From Acidobacteriota bacterium (GTDB taxonomy: Bacteria > Acidobacteriota > Thermoanaerobaculia > Multivoradales > JAHZIX01): 56,045 bases of DNA. The notes under the pieces are model-generated. The model searched no databases and was not told the origin of the DNA. It worked only from the letters and a program-made list of their open reading frames with translations. The stretch covers positions 1 through 56,045 of the forward strand of contig JAXHTF010000022.1 of the NCBI GenBank assembly GCA_034211275.1. Direction: 5' to 3'. Within the stretch, counting starts at the first letter, position 1. Each line of letters begins with the position of its first letter. The translations under genes and the position numbers were made by a program. This document shows positions 8,253-17,088 of this stretch, in pieces.

Positions 8253-9801
8253 GCTCTTCCGATGCTCCGCGGAGGAGCTGGCCCGGCGCGTGCGCTCCGG
8301 ATCGCTCAGTGCCCGGGAGGTTGTGGCAGCGCACCTGCGCCGCACCGAAGCGGTGGAGCCGCGGATCCACGCCTACCTGTGGCTGGATCCGGAAGGGGCC
8401 CTGCGGCGGGCGGACGAGCTCGACCGACGGCTGGCGGCGGGGGAGGATCCCGGACCGCTGGCGGGAGTGCCGGTGGCGATCAAAGACAACCTGGCCTTGG
8501 CGGATGCACCCATGACTTGCGCCTCGCGCATTCTCGAGGGCTATACCGCTCCGAACCATGCGGCGGCGGTGGAACGTCTGCTGGACGCCGGCGCCGTGGT
8601 GCTGGGCAAGACCAATTTGGACGAGTTGGGGATGGGCTCCTCCTGCGAGTATTCCGCCTATGGGCCGACCCACAACCCGTGGGCGCTGGAGCGTTCGCCG
8701 GGAGGATCCAGCGGCGGTTCGGCAGCGGCGGTGGCAGCGGGAAGCGTCCCCCTGGCGTTGGGTAGCGACACCGGCGGTTCGGTGCGTCAGCCCGCCGCCT
8801 GGTGCGGCCTGGTGGGTCTCAAGCCGACCTATGGCCGGGTTTCCCGGTGGGGGTTGGTGGCCTTCGCCTCGTCGCTGGATCAGGTCGGCCCCCTGGGACG
8901 CTGCGTACGCGATGTGGCCCTGGCCCTGGAGGTTATGGCGGGACCGGATGATCGGGATGCCCGCAGTGAGACGCCGAGCTCGACCACGGGCTCAGCGGGA
9001 GAGGACTTCTTGCGCGGATTGGAAGACGGAATCGACGGCCGGCGCTTCGGCGTCATCCGGGAGCTGCCCCTGAGCCAGGGGACGGCGGGGCAGGGCTCCG
9101 CTAGCACCCCGGGGGAGCCTCTCGACCCGCAGGGCGAGAAGATCTGGCGGCACAACCTGGCGCAGCTGGAGGCTCTGGGCGCCGAGGTGGTGGACGTCTC
9201 GGTGCCGGCGGTGAACGCCGCCCTGGCGATCTACCACGTGCTCGCCAACAGCGAGGCCAGCTCCAATCTGGCGCGCTTCGATGGCGTGCGCTACGGCGGC
9301 CGCCGCCCTGAGTCTCGGGAGGCTGGCGGCGGCCAGGGGGAATCTCTCGAAGAGCTCTACCTGCGCAGTCGTAGCGAGGGCCTGGGGCGGGAAGTGCAGC
9401 GACGGATTCTACTCGGCACCTTTGCTCTCTCGGCGGGGTACCGGGAGGCCTACTACGAGCGAGCGCAGCGCGTCGCGGCGCTGCTGCGGCAGCAGATGGA
9501 AGCGGCGTTGGAGATGGTGGACTTTCTGGTCTCTCCCACCACCGCCACCGCGCCCTTTCCGCTGGGCTCGCGCACCGATGAGCCGTTGGCCATGTACCTC
9601 GCGGACCGCTTCACCTGTCCCGCCAGCCTGGCCGGATTGCCGGCGGTGGCGGTGCCGGCGGGGAGCGACGACGCCGGGCTGCCGCGCTCGCTGCATCTGG
9701 TGGGCCGGCGCTTCGGGGAGGCCGAGCTCTTGAGCGCCGCCCGCGCTTTCGAAACTCAGGTCGGATGGGAGGTGCGTCCTGCGCTGGCCGATGCTGCGTA
9801 A
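8245..9801 (+). CDS. gatA: Asp-tRNA(Asn)/Glu-tRNA(Gln) amidotransferase subunit A
   Basis: Glutaminase subunit that releases ammonia for transamidation by GatB. 518 residues, amidase-signature fold. The Ser-cisSer-Lys triad is visible as Lys80 (VAIKDN), Ser155 ([12 protein letters not shown]) and Ser179 ([13 protein letters not shown]). ATG at 8245 follows GAGAGGATCAGG and overlaps the gatC end. It is somewhat longer than many GatA proteins because of insertions near residues 240-290 (a Ser/Thr/Gly-rich stretch and [11 protein letters not shown]) and near 350. The gene ends inside the next one (11-bp overlap), tying amidotransferase expression to a cell-wall amidase. Confidence 0.95.
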   Translation: MTELFRCSAEELARRVRSGSLSAREVVAAHLRRTEAVEPRIHAYLWLDPEGALRRADELDRRLAAGEDPGPLAGVPVAIKDNLALADAPMTCASRILEGYTAPNHAAAVERLLDAGAVVLGKTNLDELGMGSSCEYSAYGPTHNPWALERSPGGSSGGSAAAVAAGSVPLALGSDTGGSVRQPAAWCGLVGLKPTYGRVSRWGLVAFASSLDQVGPLGRCVRDVALALEVMAGPDDRDARSETPSSTTGSAGEDFLRGLEDGIDGRRFGVIRELPLSQGTAGQGSASTPGEPLDPQGEKIWRHNLAQLEALGAEVVDVSVPAVNAALAIYHVLANSEASSNLARFDGVRYGGRRPESREAGGGQGESLEELYLRSRSEGLGREVQRRILLGTFALSAGYREAYYERAQRVAALLRQQMEAALEMVDFLVSPTTATAPFPLGSRTDEPLAMYLADRFTCPASLAGLPAVAVPAGSDDAGLPRSLHLVGRRFGEAELLSAARAFETQVGWEVRPALADAA

Positions 9802-11740
9802 GCCGTCCCTCCGTCGCCTGCAGCTGCCCGGGCATTCGCTCTGGCTGTGGGCGCTGCTCGGGCTCTTCGCCGCCCTGCCGGCGTGGGGAGACGAGGTGCG
9901 GGTGCGCCTGACTGCTGCGGAGGGATCCCAGGCGGCCGTGCTCTCCGACGACAACGAGGTCTATCTGGAGGTCCAACCCTTGCGAGGGGAAGGCTTGCTA
10001 GCGCTCTGCCGGCGGGTCAGCGGCACCAACGACGTGGCGCCGGCGGTGCGCGAGGCCAACGGCGGTCAGACTCGTCTGCTCGCCGGTCACTCGTACCGGG
10101 TGCCGCTGGAATTGCTGTCCCAGGAGTACCGGCGGAAGGTCTTGCAGGCGCTCTTCCCGCAGGATCGGGCCCATCCCCAGGGTTGGAAGCATCGGGTCCA
10201 GCGCTTCCGGGACATGCCCGCCGAGACGCTGTGGAGGGTGGCGGAGCGCTTTACCGGCCGGGGCGCCAACTACACGGCCATCCGCGCCGCCAACGCCTTG
10301 CCGGACAACGATGTCGACGCCGGGCAGGAGCTGCTGATCCCGGCGTCCTTGCTGCTGCCGCCGTTCCATGCGGAGGTGGTGGCCGCCGGGGGGCCGGTGG
10401 CGCTGGACCCGCGGCCCCGGGAGCCCAGCGTGCAAACCGCCGCAGCCAGCGCTTCAGCGGTGGCGGTGCCGGCGGTGCAGACCACCACTTCGCCCAAGGT
10501 TTCGGAGGCGGTGCCCGCCAAGGTGACGGTGCCGGAGCCGCTGGCGGTGCCGGCGCCCAACGTCAAGAATTCGGATCAGGCGCAGCTGCAATATGGCAAG
10601 GACGCCCAAGGGGAGTACGCCGTTTATCGGCTGAAGCCCGGGGAGGCTCTGTACTCCAGCGTCGTGGTGCGCTTCACCGGTCGTATCTACGCCGTGGACG
10701 TCAACGCTCTGGCGGCGGACATCGCCCGCCGCAACGGCGTGAAGGATGTCACCGACATGCCCATCGGCTTTCCGGTGAAGATTCCCTTCGACGTCTTGCA
10801 GCCGGAGTTCTTGCCCCCGGGCCATCCCCGGCGGGTGGAGTACGAGGCCAATCTGCGCGCCAGCGCTCGCTTCAGCAATCCGGTGCGCTCCACCGACCTG
10901 GCGGGAATCACGGTGATCCTCGACGCCGGCCACGGCGGCCGGGACATGGGCACGTCGAAGCTCGGAGTGTGGGAGAGCACCTACGTCTACGACATCATGC
11001 TGCGCCTCAAGCGGCACCTGGAAACCTACACCTCGGCGCGAGTCTTCACCACCACCCGGGACGGCGACCATTACCGCATCGACGATCGCGACGTGCTGCC
11101 CTATTCCCGGGAGCACGTGGTCCTCACCGACCCACCCTATGACCTCAAGAACGGCGACAGCCGGGTGGGGGTGCATCTGCGCTGGTACCTCGCCAACAGC
11201 ATCTACCGCCGAGCCCTGGAGCAGGGCAGCAAGCCGGAGGACGTGGTCTTCATCTCCATCCACGCCGACTCTCTGCATCCTTCGCTGCGTGGCGCCATGG
11301 CCTACATCCCGGACGCGGAGCTGCGCCGCGGCAGCTTCGGCAAGAGCGGCACGGTCTACACTTCCCGCCGGGAAGTGCGGGAGGACCCGCGGGTGAGCTA
11401 CACCTGGCGCCAGCGCACCCAGAGCGAGGGCCTGTCTCGGCAGCTGGCGGAGGAAGTGATTCGCTCCTTCAGCGAGCGCAATCTGGCGGTACACCCCCAG
11501 AAGCCGGTGCGCCAGCAGATCTATCGCGGCCGGCGGCCGTGGGTGCCGGCGGTACTGCGTTACAACGCGGTGCCCGCGGAGCTGCTGTTGGAGGTGGTGA
11601 ATCTGGCCAACGACCAGGACCGCAAGCTCCTCCAGAGCCGCATCTTCCGCCAGCACGCCGCTACCGCCATCGCCGACGGCCTGCGCAGCTACTACGGCAC
11701 CGGCTCCAGCGCCACCACCGTCGCCACTGCCGGGCGCTGA
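9791..11740 (+). CDS. N-acetylmuramoyl-L-alanine amidase with LysM domains (AmiC-like)
   Basis: Zinc amidase that cuts the lactyl-amide bond of peptidoglycan, acting outside the inner membrane. It has a signal peptide (about 1-33, hydrophobic LWLWALLGLFAALPAWG), then LysM-like sugar-binding modules at about 120-180 (VAERFTGRGANYTAIRAAN) and 270-340, separated by an Ala/Val/Pro linker. The Amidase_3 domain covers about 370-640, with zinc ligands in DAGHGG, the WES glutamate and SIHAD, and catalytic Glu in LLLEVVN. The insert between the first two ligands and SIHAD is longer than in E. coli AmiC. The last gene of the gatC-gatA-amidase run, overlapping gatA by 11 bp. A second amidase is encoded at 31024. 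Confidence 0.9.
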   Translation: MLRKPSLRRLQLPGHSLWLWALLGLFAALPAWGDEVRVRLTAAEGSQAAVLSDDNEVYLEVQPLRGEGLLALCRRVSGTNDVAPAVREANGGQTRLLAGHSYRVPLELLSQEYRRKVLQALFPQDRAHPQGWKHRVQRFRDMPAETLWRVAERFTGRGANYTAIRAANALPDNDVDAGQELLIPASLLLPPFHAEVVAAGGPVALDPRPREPSVQTAAASASAVAVPAVQTTTSPKVSEAVPAKVTVPEPLAVPAPNVKNSDQAQLQYGKDAQGEYAVYRLKPGEALYSSVVVRFTGRIYAVDVNALAADIARRNGVKDVTDMPIGFPVKIPFDVLQPEFLPPGHPRRVEYEANLRASARFSNPVRSTDLAGITVILDAGHGGRDMGTSKLGVWESTYVYDIMLRLKRHLETYTSARVFTTTRDGDHYRIDDRDVLPYSREHVVLTDPPYDLKNGDSRVGVHLRWYLANSIYRRALEQGSKPEDVVFISIHADSLHPSLRGAMAYIPDAELRRGSFGKSGTVYTSRREVREDPRVSYTWRQRTQSEGLSRQLAEEVIRSFSERNLAVHPQKPVRQQIYRGRRPWVPAVLRYNAVPAELLLEVVNLANDQDRKLLQSRIFRQHAATAIADGLRSYYGTGSSATTVATAGR

Positions 11741-11756
11741 TGGTTCTGCAGCGGCG

Positions 11757-11785
11757 GGAACTTTTTTTGCCGGCGTAGAGTCCAA
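11757..11785 (+). promoter_or_regulatory. ECF-type promoter upstream of the ECF sigma gene (autoregulation)
   Basis: GGAACTT (11757-11763), 16-bp spacer, GTCCAA (11780-11785). The GGAAC / GTC pattern is the usual ECF-sigma promoter. Its place in front of an ECF sigma gene suggests the sigma factor transcribes its own operon. Predicted start near 11790. Confidence 0.55.
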
Positions 11786-11808
11786 GTCTCCAAAGGCCGG
11801 TCGTACCG

Positions 11809-12441
11809 GTGAGTAAAAAGAAGAACATGGAGGCCGCCGAGACATCCGCCGCTCCCCTGGTCCAATCCGATTGGGATCTGGTCCAACGGCATCGGTACGG
11901 AGATCCGCAGGCTTTCGAAGAGGTCTATGAGCGCTATGGCCAAATGGTGTTCAATCTCGCCTACCGCATGTGCGGCGATCGGGAGCTGGCGGCGGATCTG
12001 ACCCAGGACAGCTTCCTGCGGATCTTTCGCGCGGTGGATCGTTTCCGGGGGCGTTCGAGCCTCAAGACCTGGATCTACCGCGTCGCCCTCAACGTGTGCC
12101 GCAGCCGCCTGCGGCGCAAACGGTGGAACCTCCAGCCGCTGGCGGAGGACGACGGGCCGGGGGTGGAGCTGCGGGATCCGGGCCGCGGGCCGGAGCAGCG
12201 GGCCATCGCCCGGGACCAAGGCCGCCGGGTAGCGCAGGCGCTGCTTGAGGTGCCGGAGGTCTTTCGCTCGGCGGTGGTGCTCTGCGACCTCCAGGGCTTG
12301 AGCTACGAAGAGATCGCCGAGGTACTCGGCATCCGCTTGGGCACCGTGCGCTCGCGCATCGCTCGGGGCCGGGATCGGCTGCGGGTGATCCTCGAGCGGC
12401 AGCAGGAAGAGGACGACGCCGGCGAGGAGACGAGATCATGA
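11809..12441 (+). CDS. ECF-type RNA polymerase sigma factor
   Basis: Alternative sigma factor with region 2 (about 38-105, including FNLAYRMCGDRELAADLTQDSFLRIF) and region 4 (about 140-200, SYEEIAEVLGIRLGTVRSRIARGRDRLR), and no region 3, as in ECF factors. 210 residues with a short basic start. GTG at 11809 is taken; ATG at 11827 is an alternative six codons in. It overlaps the anti-sigma gene by 4 bp (ATGA), a classic pairing. A promoter of matching ECF type lies immediately upstream, so it probably drives its own operon when the anti-sigma lets go. The inducing signal is unknown. Confidence 0.94.
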   Translation: MSKKKNMEAAETSAAPLVQSDWDLVQRHRYGDPQAFEEVYERYGQMVFNLAYRMCGDRELAADLTQDSFLRIFRAVDRFRGRSSLKTWIYRVALNVCRSRLRRKRWNLQPLAEDDGPGVELRDPGRGPEQRAIARDQGRRVAQALLEVPEVFRSAVVLCDLQGLSYEEIAEVLGIRLGTVRSRIARGRDRLRVILERQQEEDDAGEETRS

Positions 12442-13079
12442 GCCGTCATGCGACAGCTGCCCAGCTCTCGGCCTATCTGGACGAGGAGCTGCCACCGCCT
12501 CAGCTGAGGCTGGTGGAGGATCATCTGGAGGAGTGCCCGGACTGCCGGCGCCAGCTGGAAGGGCTGCGGCGGGTCGTGCGGGGGCTACGGCGTCTGGAAG
12601 ATCTAGCCCCGCCCCCCACCCTGGGCCAGGATCTCGCTCGCCGCATTCGTCTGGAGCCCCAGCCGCGGGATCTGCTCCAGCGCCTCGAAGGCCGCATCCA
12701 GAACACCCCCATGCAGTCCACCGTGGGTTTCACCTTCGCTCTGGTCTTCTCCCTGGCGGTGATTCTCTTCCTGTTTCTGAATTGGGTGGATGAGCGGCGC
12801 CAGACTCATCAGCCGGTGCTGGTGGCCCCCTCCGAAATCCTCGACGCCGAAGACTTCACCTTGCCGGAGGAGCCGGTGCCCACCCGCACGGTGAGCGCCG
12901 CGTCGGAGGAAGCCCAGCGCTGGATCGCAGCGGCACCGGAGCTGGGGCGCCTGTTGGACCGAGGCGTGCCGGTGACCTGGACTTGGGAGGGAGAAGTGGT
13001 GGAGATCGTGCCGGCGGCGGTTGGCGACGAGCAGGCCGGCGACGGGGAGGCAGCGCGGGGAGCGCCGGAGGGGGAGTAG
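12438..13079 (+). CDS. Membrane anti-sigma factor with zinc-finger (ZAS) domain
   Basis: Binds and silences the sigma factor encoded just upstream. The N-terminal anti-sigma domain has the H-x3-C-x2-C zinc signature (LVEDHLEECPDCRRQLEGL, about residues 25-45). One membrane helix follows at about 95-115 (FALVFSLAVILFLFLNWV). The C-terminal 100 residues, predicted outside the membrane, contain a short domain near residues 150-195 (PELGRLLDRGVPVTWTWEGE) that may sense the signal. The start overlaps the sigma stop by 4 bp, so the two are made in fixed ratio. It is convergent with the GreA-like gene. Confidence 0.9.
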   Translation: MSRHATAAQLSAYLDEELPPPQLRLVEDHLEECPDCRRQLEGLRRVVRGLRRLEDLAPPPTLGQDLARRIRLEPQPRDLLQRLEGRIQNTPMQSTVGFTFALVFSLAVILFLFLNWVDERRQTHQPVLVAPSEILDAEDFTLPEEPVPTRTVSAASEEAQRWIAAAPELGRLLDRGVPVTWTWEGEVVEIVPAAVGDEQAGDGEAARGAPEGE

Positions 13080-13116
13080 GAGTCTCTCCTGTTGCCGTCC
13101 TCAACGCTCTAAGTCG

Positions 13117-13157
13117 TTGAAAAATATGGGACCAACAAGTGGGTCCCCCGTGTTGGT
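13117..13157 (-). terminator. Hairpin terminator of the long greA gene
   Basis: On the minus strand, ACCAACA/TGTTGGT (13157-13151 with 13137-13131) forms a 7-bp stem downstream of the greA-like stop, followed by CCC and ATATTTTT. An alternative overlapping stem GGGACC/GGTCCC (13128-13133, 13142-13147) is also possible. Confidence 0.45.
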
Positions 13158-13184
13158 TGCTTACCCAATCGGCTCAGCAGAGCC

Positions 13185-15275
13185 TCAGAGATCGCTCTCC
13201 TGCACCGCCTCGATGGATTCCACCGTGTAGGTGGTGCCGCCGGCGGTGGCCTCCTCGCCTTCCTTCTTGCCCAGCAGCGCCTTCGCTAGCTCCGACTCGT
13301 AGGACACGATGTGCTTCTCCGGCTCGCTTTCCCACGGGCCGAGGATGGTGAGGGTGCGCTCTTCGCCGCCGTCGGTCTTGAGCTTCAATCGGGTGCCCAC
13401 CCGGACTTCCGACGACTCGCTGAAGGAGAGGTCGATAGGTTGCACTCGGGAGAGGTCGTGGTTGAGCCCCGCGACCCGCGCCGACAGGTATTCGTGGCGC
13501 TGGCGGGCGGATTTGTATTCGAAGTTCTCCCGCAGGTCGCCCATGGCTCGGGCTTCCTCGATGGCTTTGCGGTTGGCCGGCAGCTCGACGCTCTTGAGGT
13601 GCTGGAACTCCTTGCGCTTCTCCTCGATCTTGTCGCGGGTCGCGTAGAGCGGCGCCTCGGTTTCCTTGCGCAGGGACGAGAAGCGCAGCTCCAGAGCGCT
13701 GGTCAGTGCGCTGCGCTGGTACTCCTCGAGGCCGGGAGCCCGGTCCACGGCGGTGGCAGCCTGCTCCGCCTGCCCTTCCTCCAACATCGGGATCAGCCGC
13801 GGCACCGTGCCGCCGCTTTCGAAGAGGGGCATCAGCCGCGCCGCTCGATAGGAAGCGAAGTTGTCGTCCTGGAGCGAGATGAGCAGCTGCTTGAGGAAGC
13901 GGAGGGGGTTGCGCTGGCGCAGCTCCTCGTTTTCCACCGCCCGCTCCGCCATCCATACGAAGGCCGCCGGATGCTTGCGGGGCTGACTCAGCACCTGTTC
14001 GAGGAAGCGGTTGAGCTCCTGGGGATCTTCCTGCCCCAGGCTCTCCGTCAGCCGGTCCAGCAGCCGAGGGTCTTCCTCCTGCAGCAGCCAATGGGCGAAG
14101 ACCTTCGGCCAGTCCTCTCGATGCTCCTGCACCAGCTCGGCGGCTCGCTCCCGCAGGTTGCGGTCTTGGACCTCGGCGATGCTCTTGTGGGCGGTGTCGG
14201 TGCTCAGGATGTCCGGGGCGCCCCAGGGCAGATCGTCGGGTAGATCGCCGCCGCGCTCCAGGGCCAGCCAGATCTCTAGGGCCAGGCCCGGCTCCTGCAT
14301 CAGGGCACCGTTGCCCGCCGCCGCCAGGGAGCGCACCATCCGTTGCTTGAGATCTTCGTCGCGGTCTGCGTTGCGCTTGTAGAGGTCGACCTTCTCCCGT
14401 GGCGGGGCGGATTCGAAGGATTGCCACACCGCCTCGAAGGCGTGGGCGCTGGTGGCGGCCCAGCGGTACGAAGCGCGGCCGCTGGTCTCGGTGATCACCT
14501 GCGGGTGCTTGCGCGCCGCATTCCACCAGGAGGTCCAGCGTTTGGGGGTGACGACGCCCGTCAGATCCTGCTTGATCTGAGCGGCGGTGCGCTCCTCGTT
14601 GTAGCTCTGGAGCACCAGCCGCAGGAGCTCCGGCGGATCATCCTTGGCGAGCTTCTTGAGCTGGTCCGGCTCGTCCATCTTGCGCCGCAGGATGTGCCCT
14701 TCGGTGAGGGCGATGAGCATCTTGGCAGCGGCTCGGAAGCCCACCATCAGTCCCGGATGCTTGGGGAAATCCACCTTGAAGGTATCCAGCTGGAGATTGA
14801 TCTCCTGGATCTTGCCGGCGCCCTTGCCCTTCATCAGCACCACGGTGCCGACGTCGAAGCCCATCAGGGACTCGAGCCGCTCCGCCTTCTCCCAGGTCTT
14901 GGAGATATCCCGGATGGCTTTGTTGAGACCGAGCTTGTCGACCATCAGCTCGTACATGCTGTGGTCGCCGTGGATCTCTTTGAGCGTGGCTAGGATGGCT
15001 CGGTGCATTTCCTCGTCGTCGTAGATCAGGGCCCTGGCCCGGCGCAGCATCTTCAGCCGCAAGCGCCACAGACCGCGGTCGCTGATCTGGTCGTCGAGGA
15101 GCTCCAGCAGGGTGCGGGCGCGATCCGCCTGCCCCTGGCCCTGAAGAGCCCGGGCTACTCCGATGAAGTAGTCCAGATTCTCCGGGTCCCGGCCGCTCTG
15201 GGCCAGCCACTCGTCTTCAATGGAATCGAAATCGCCCTTGGCGATGTAGTTCTGGGTCGTCTTGGAGATGGCCAT
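13185..15275 (-). CDS. Long-form GreA-type transcript cleavage factor with large N-terminal extension
   Basis: The C-terminal 150 residues are a complete GreA. The coiled coil (about 555-610) has an acidic tip at MGDLRENFEYKSA (D580 and E583 correspond to the catalytic acids of GreA), then an FKBP-like domain (about 620-696). GreA rescues backtracked RNA polymerase by stimulating RNA cleavage. Normal GreA is about 158 residues; here 696, because about 540 helical residues, some TPR-like (SGRDPENLDYFIGVARALQGQGQADRARTLL is split by helix breaks), stand in front. Elongated GreA proteins are known in Chlamydiae and some other phyla. The role of the extension is unknown; it may dock another factor. 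Divergent from the helical-repeat gene at 15333 with only 57 bp between. Confidence 0.88.
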   Translation of the reverse strand: MAISKTTQNYIAKGDFDSIEDEWLAQSGRDPENLDYFIGVARALQGQGQADRARTLLELLDDQISDRGLWRLRLKMLRRARALIYDDEEMHRAILATLKEIHGDHSMYELMVDKLGLNKAIRDISKTWEKAERLESLMGFDVGTVVLMKGKGAGKIQEINLQLDTFKVDFPKHPGLMVGFRAAAKMLIALTEGHILRRKMDEPDQLKKLAKDDPPELLRLVLQSYNEERTAAQIKQDLTGVVTPKRWTSWWNAARKHPQVITETSGRASYRWAATSAHAFEAVWQSFESAPPREKVDLYKRNADRDEDLKQRMVRSLAAAGNGALMQEPGLALEIWLALERGGDLPDDLPWGAPDILSTDTAHKSIAEVQDRNLRERAAELVQEHREDWPKVFAHWLLQEEDPRLLDRLTESLGQEDPQELNRFLEQVLSQPRKHPAAFVWMAERAVENEELRQRNPLRFLKQLLISLQDDNFASYRAARLMPLFESGGTVPRLIPMLEEGQAEQAATAVDRAPGLEEYQRSALTSALELRFSSLRKETEAPLYATRDKIEEKRKEFQHLKSVELPANRKAIEEARAMGDLRENFEYKSARQRHEYLSARVAGLNHDLSRVQPIDLSFSESSEVRVGTRLKLKTDGGEERTLTILGPWESEPEKHIVSYESELAKALLGKKEGEEATAGGTTYTVESIEAVQESDL

Positions 15276-15332
15276 AGCAGTGCATGAAGATAGCAGACTT
15301 GGCGGCGTCGTGGCAGGCGGTAAAGTAATGAG

Positions 15333-16079
15333 GTGAAATCAAGGGAGTCCAGAGACCGCGCCGGGGCGGACCAAGAGCCGCGTCATCAAGAGGGTTTGGA
15401 GGAGTTGCGGGCTTTCATCGCCGGCGACTTGGAAGAGGCGGATGTGCCCCTGGTGCGGCGTCTGCTGCGTCATCCTTACGCCGATCAGGAGCTCGTGGAG
15501 GCGGTGATGGCACGGCCCCGCTTGCTCACCAGCTACAAAATACGCCGGGACATCGCGCGCCATCCGAAGTCGCCGCAGGTGCACGCCATGCGCTTCTTGC
15601 CCGGGCTGTACTGGCGAGATCTCCTCGAGCTGTCGGTGGATACCCGCCTGCTGCCGGTCCTGCGCCGGAGCGCCGAGCGTCAGATCCTGGAACGGTTGCC
15701 GGGGCTCAGCCTGGGGGAGCGCATGGCCATCGCCCGGCGCGCCGGCCACGGCCTGCTCATGCACCTGCGCCACGATGGCCACCAGCGGGTCATCGCCGCC
15801 ATGATGGAGAACCCGCGCATGACCCAGGGCGTGATCATGCCCTTGGTGGCCAGCGATGGTGCCGCGCCGGAGATCCTGCGCCTGGTGGCGGCGAATCGTC
15901 GCTGGGGCCGCTTGTACATGGTGCGGCTGGCGCTGGCGCGCAATCCTCGCACGCCGCCGGTGGTGGCCTGTGACCTGCTCTCCGGATTGCGCAAGAACGA
16001 TATCCGGGCGGTGAGCGGGAATCAGCGTCTGGCGCCCCAGGTGCGCCGCCGTGCCAAGCTCCTTCTGGGTGAGGGCTGA
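15333..16079 (+). CDS. Alpha-helical repeat protein of unknown function (HEAT-like)
   Basis: No catalytic motif recognised. 248 residues, nearly all predicted helix, with a recurring unit of about 45 residues of the form RxxIARxPxSPxxxxxxLLPxLxxxDL...xxxVRRxAE. Two copies are clear (near 60-105, SYKIRRDIARHPKSPQVHA; near 198-245, YMVRLALARNPRTPP). The protein encoded at 17085 ends with a third recognisable copy (YAIVLALVKNPRAPV), so the two are paralogues. Such solenoids usually bind proteins. Start GTG 15333 after TAATGAG. It shares an intergenic region with divergent greA and precedes a RodZ-like gene. Confidence 0.75.
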   Translation: MKSRESRDRAGADQEPRHQEGLEELRAFIAGDLEEADVPLVRRLLRHPYADQELVEAVMARPRLLTSYKIRRDIARHPKSPQVHAMRFLPGLYWRDLLELSVDTRLLPVLRRSAERQILERLPGLSLGERMAIARRAGHGLLMHLRHDGHQRVIAAMMENPRMTQGVIMPLVASDGAAPEILRLVAANRRWGRLYMVRLALARNPRTPPVVACDLLSGLRKNDIRAVSGNQRLAPQVRRRAKLLLGEG

Positions 16080-16140
16080 GGGTTTTTTGGGCCCGCTCTT
16101 CGGTCGTGGGGTCCAATTCGCCTCATCGTCGTCGGTACAG

Positions 16141-16146
16141 TACAAT
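16141..16146 (+). promoter_or_regulatory. Candidate -10 box for the rodZ-like operon
   Basis: TACAAT lies 70 nt before the rodZ-like ATG. The matching -35 (TTCGCC, 18-bp spacer) is poor. Confidence 0.3.
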
Positions 16147-16215
16147 TCCTTAGATTACGGGGGCTTACGAGACGGCCCCACCACGTCGAGATTTCGAACC
16201 GCTTGAAGTGAGGAT

Positions 16216-17088
16216 ATGACCAGCGCAGAGCGCTCCAACACTCGGCAACCGCCTTGGGTAGGTCCCGAGTCGGAAGGGACGACCTTCGGCTCCTGGCTCC
16301 GTCAGCAGCGAGAGGTCCGTCAGATCGGCCTGCGGGAGATTGCCGACAGCAGCAAGGTGAGCCTGCGATACCTGGAGGCCTTCGAACAGGATCGCTTCGA
16401 CTTGTTGCCAGCCTCGGTTTTCGCCAAGGGTTTTCTCCGCCAATACGCCGAATATGTAGGCCTCGACGGAGACGAGGTCATCAACCACTATCTGTGGGCT
16501 CGCCAGGAGGGTTCGCCGAGCCTTCCCGAGGAGCGCGTGGAGGAACGTCCAGGGCCGAGCCCGAGCGCCCGGGAGTCCCGCGGGCTGTGGCCGGTGCTGC
16601 TCATCGCCTTCCTGGTGCTGGCGGTGATCGTGGCGCTGGTGCTGCTGCTGGCGGAGCGCGATCGGGATCAGCCCGTCGAGCAACAGCCCCGCCAGGCGTT
16701 CGTGCCGCCGGTGTCGCCGCCGGTGCCGGTGTCGCCTCCCGTGGAAACCCCTGGGGAGCCAGACTCGGCGGCGGAAGCGGCGGCCCAGGAGCCCGCGGTG
16801 CCCCTGCGGGTGACGGTGGAGTTCATCCGCGACTGCTGGGTGGAGGCGGTGGTGGACGGCGACCAGCGCATCGCCCGGGAGTACTCCCAGGGAGAGTCCT
16901 TGCAGATCGACGCCCAGGAGCGGGTGGTCTTCCGCAAGCTGGGCAACGCCGGCGGGGTGAATCTGGAGGTCAACGGCGAGCCACTGCAGCTGGACGGCGT
17001 CGACGGCCAGGTGCTGTCCAATCTCACCATCGATCTGGAGACCGCTGCGGCCTTGGGGGTCGCGGAACCGTCGGAGGCGACGCCGTGA
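16216..17088 (+). CDS. RodZ-like HTH membrane protein (DUF4115)
   Basis: Cytoskeletal adaptor type protein. The N-terminal Cro-like HTH (about 22-94, LREIADSSKVSLRYLEAFEQ) links to MreB in RodZ proteins. A single membrane helix lies at about 121-145, then a Pro/Val-rich spacer, and a periplasmic DUF4115 beta domain (about 195-275, VEFIRDCWVEAVVDG). 290 residues, standard order and length. It probably helps organise wall elongation. Its stop overlaps the GTG of the next gene (GTGA). A MamK-like actin is encoded elsewhere in this window (29957), but no MreB, so the partner cannot be told from this sequence. Confidence 0.88.
   Translation: MTSAERSNTRQPPWVGPESEGTTFGSWLRQQREVRQIGLREIADSSKVSLRYLEAFEQDRFDLLPASVFAKGFLRQYAEYVGLDGDEVINHYLWARQEGSPSLPEERVEERPGPSPSARESRGLWPVLLIAFLVLAVIVALVLLLAERDRDQPVEQQPRQAFVPPVSPPVPVSPPVETPGEPDSAAEAAAQEPAVPLRVTVEFIRDCWVEAVVDGDQRIAREYSQGESLQIDAQERVVFRKLGNAGGVNLEVNGEPLQLDGVDGQVLSNLTIDLETAAALGVAEPSEATP

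Noticed and set aside
10454-11845. 463-residue minus-strand open frame under the LysM amidase
   Set aside because: Shadow frame with no domain; opposite a gene with all catalytic residues.
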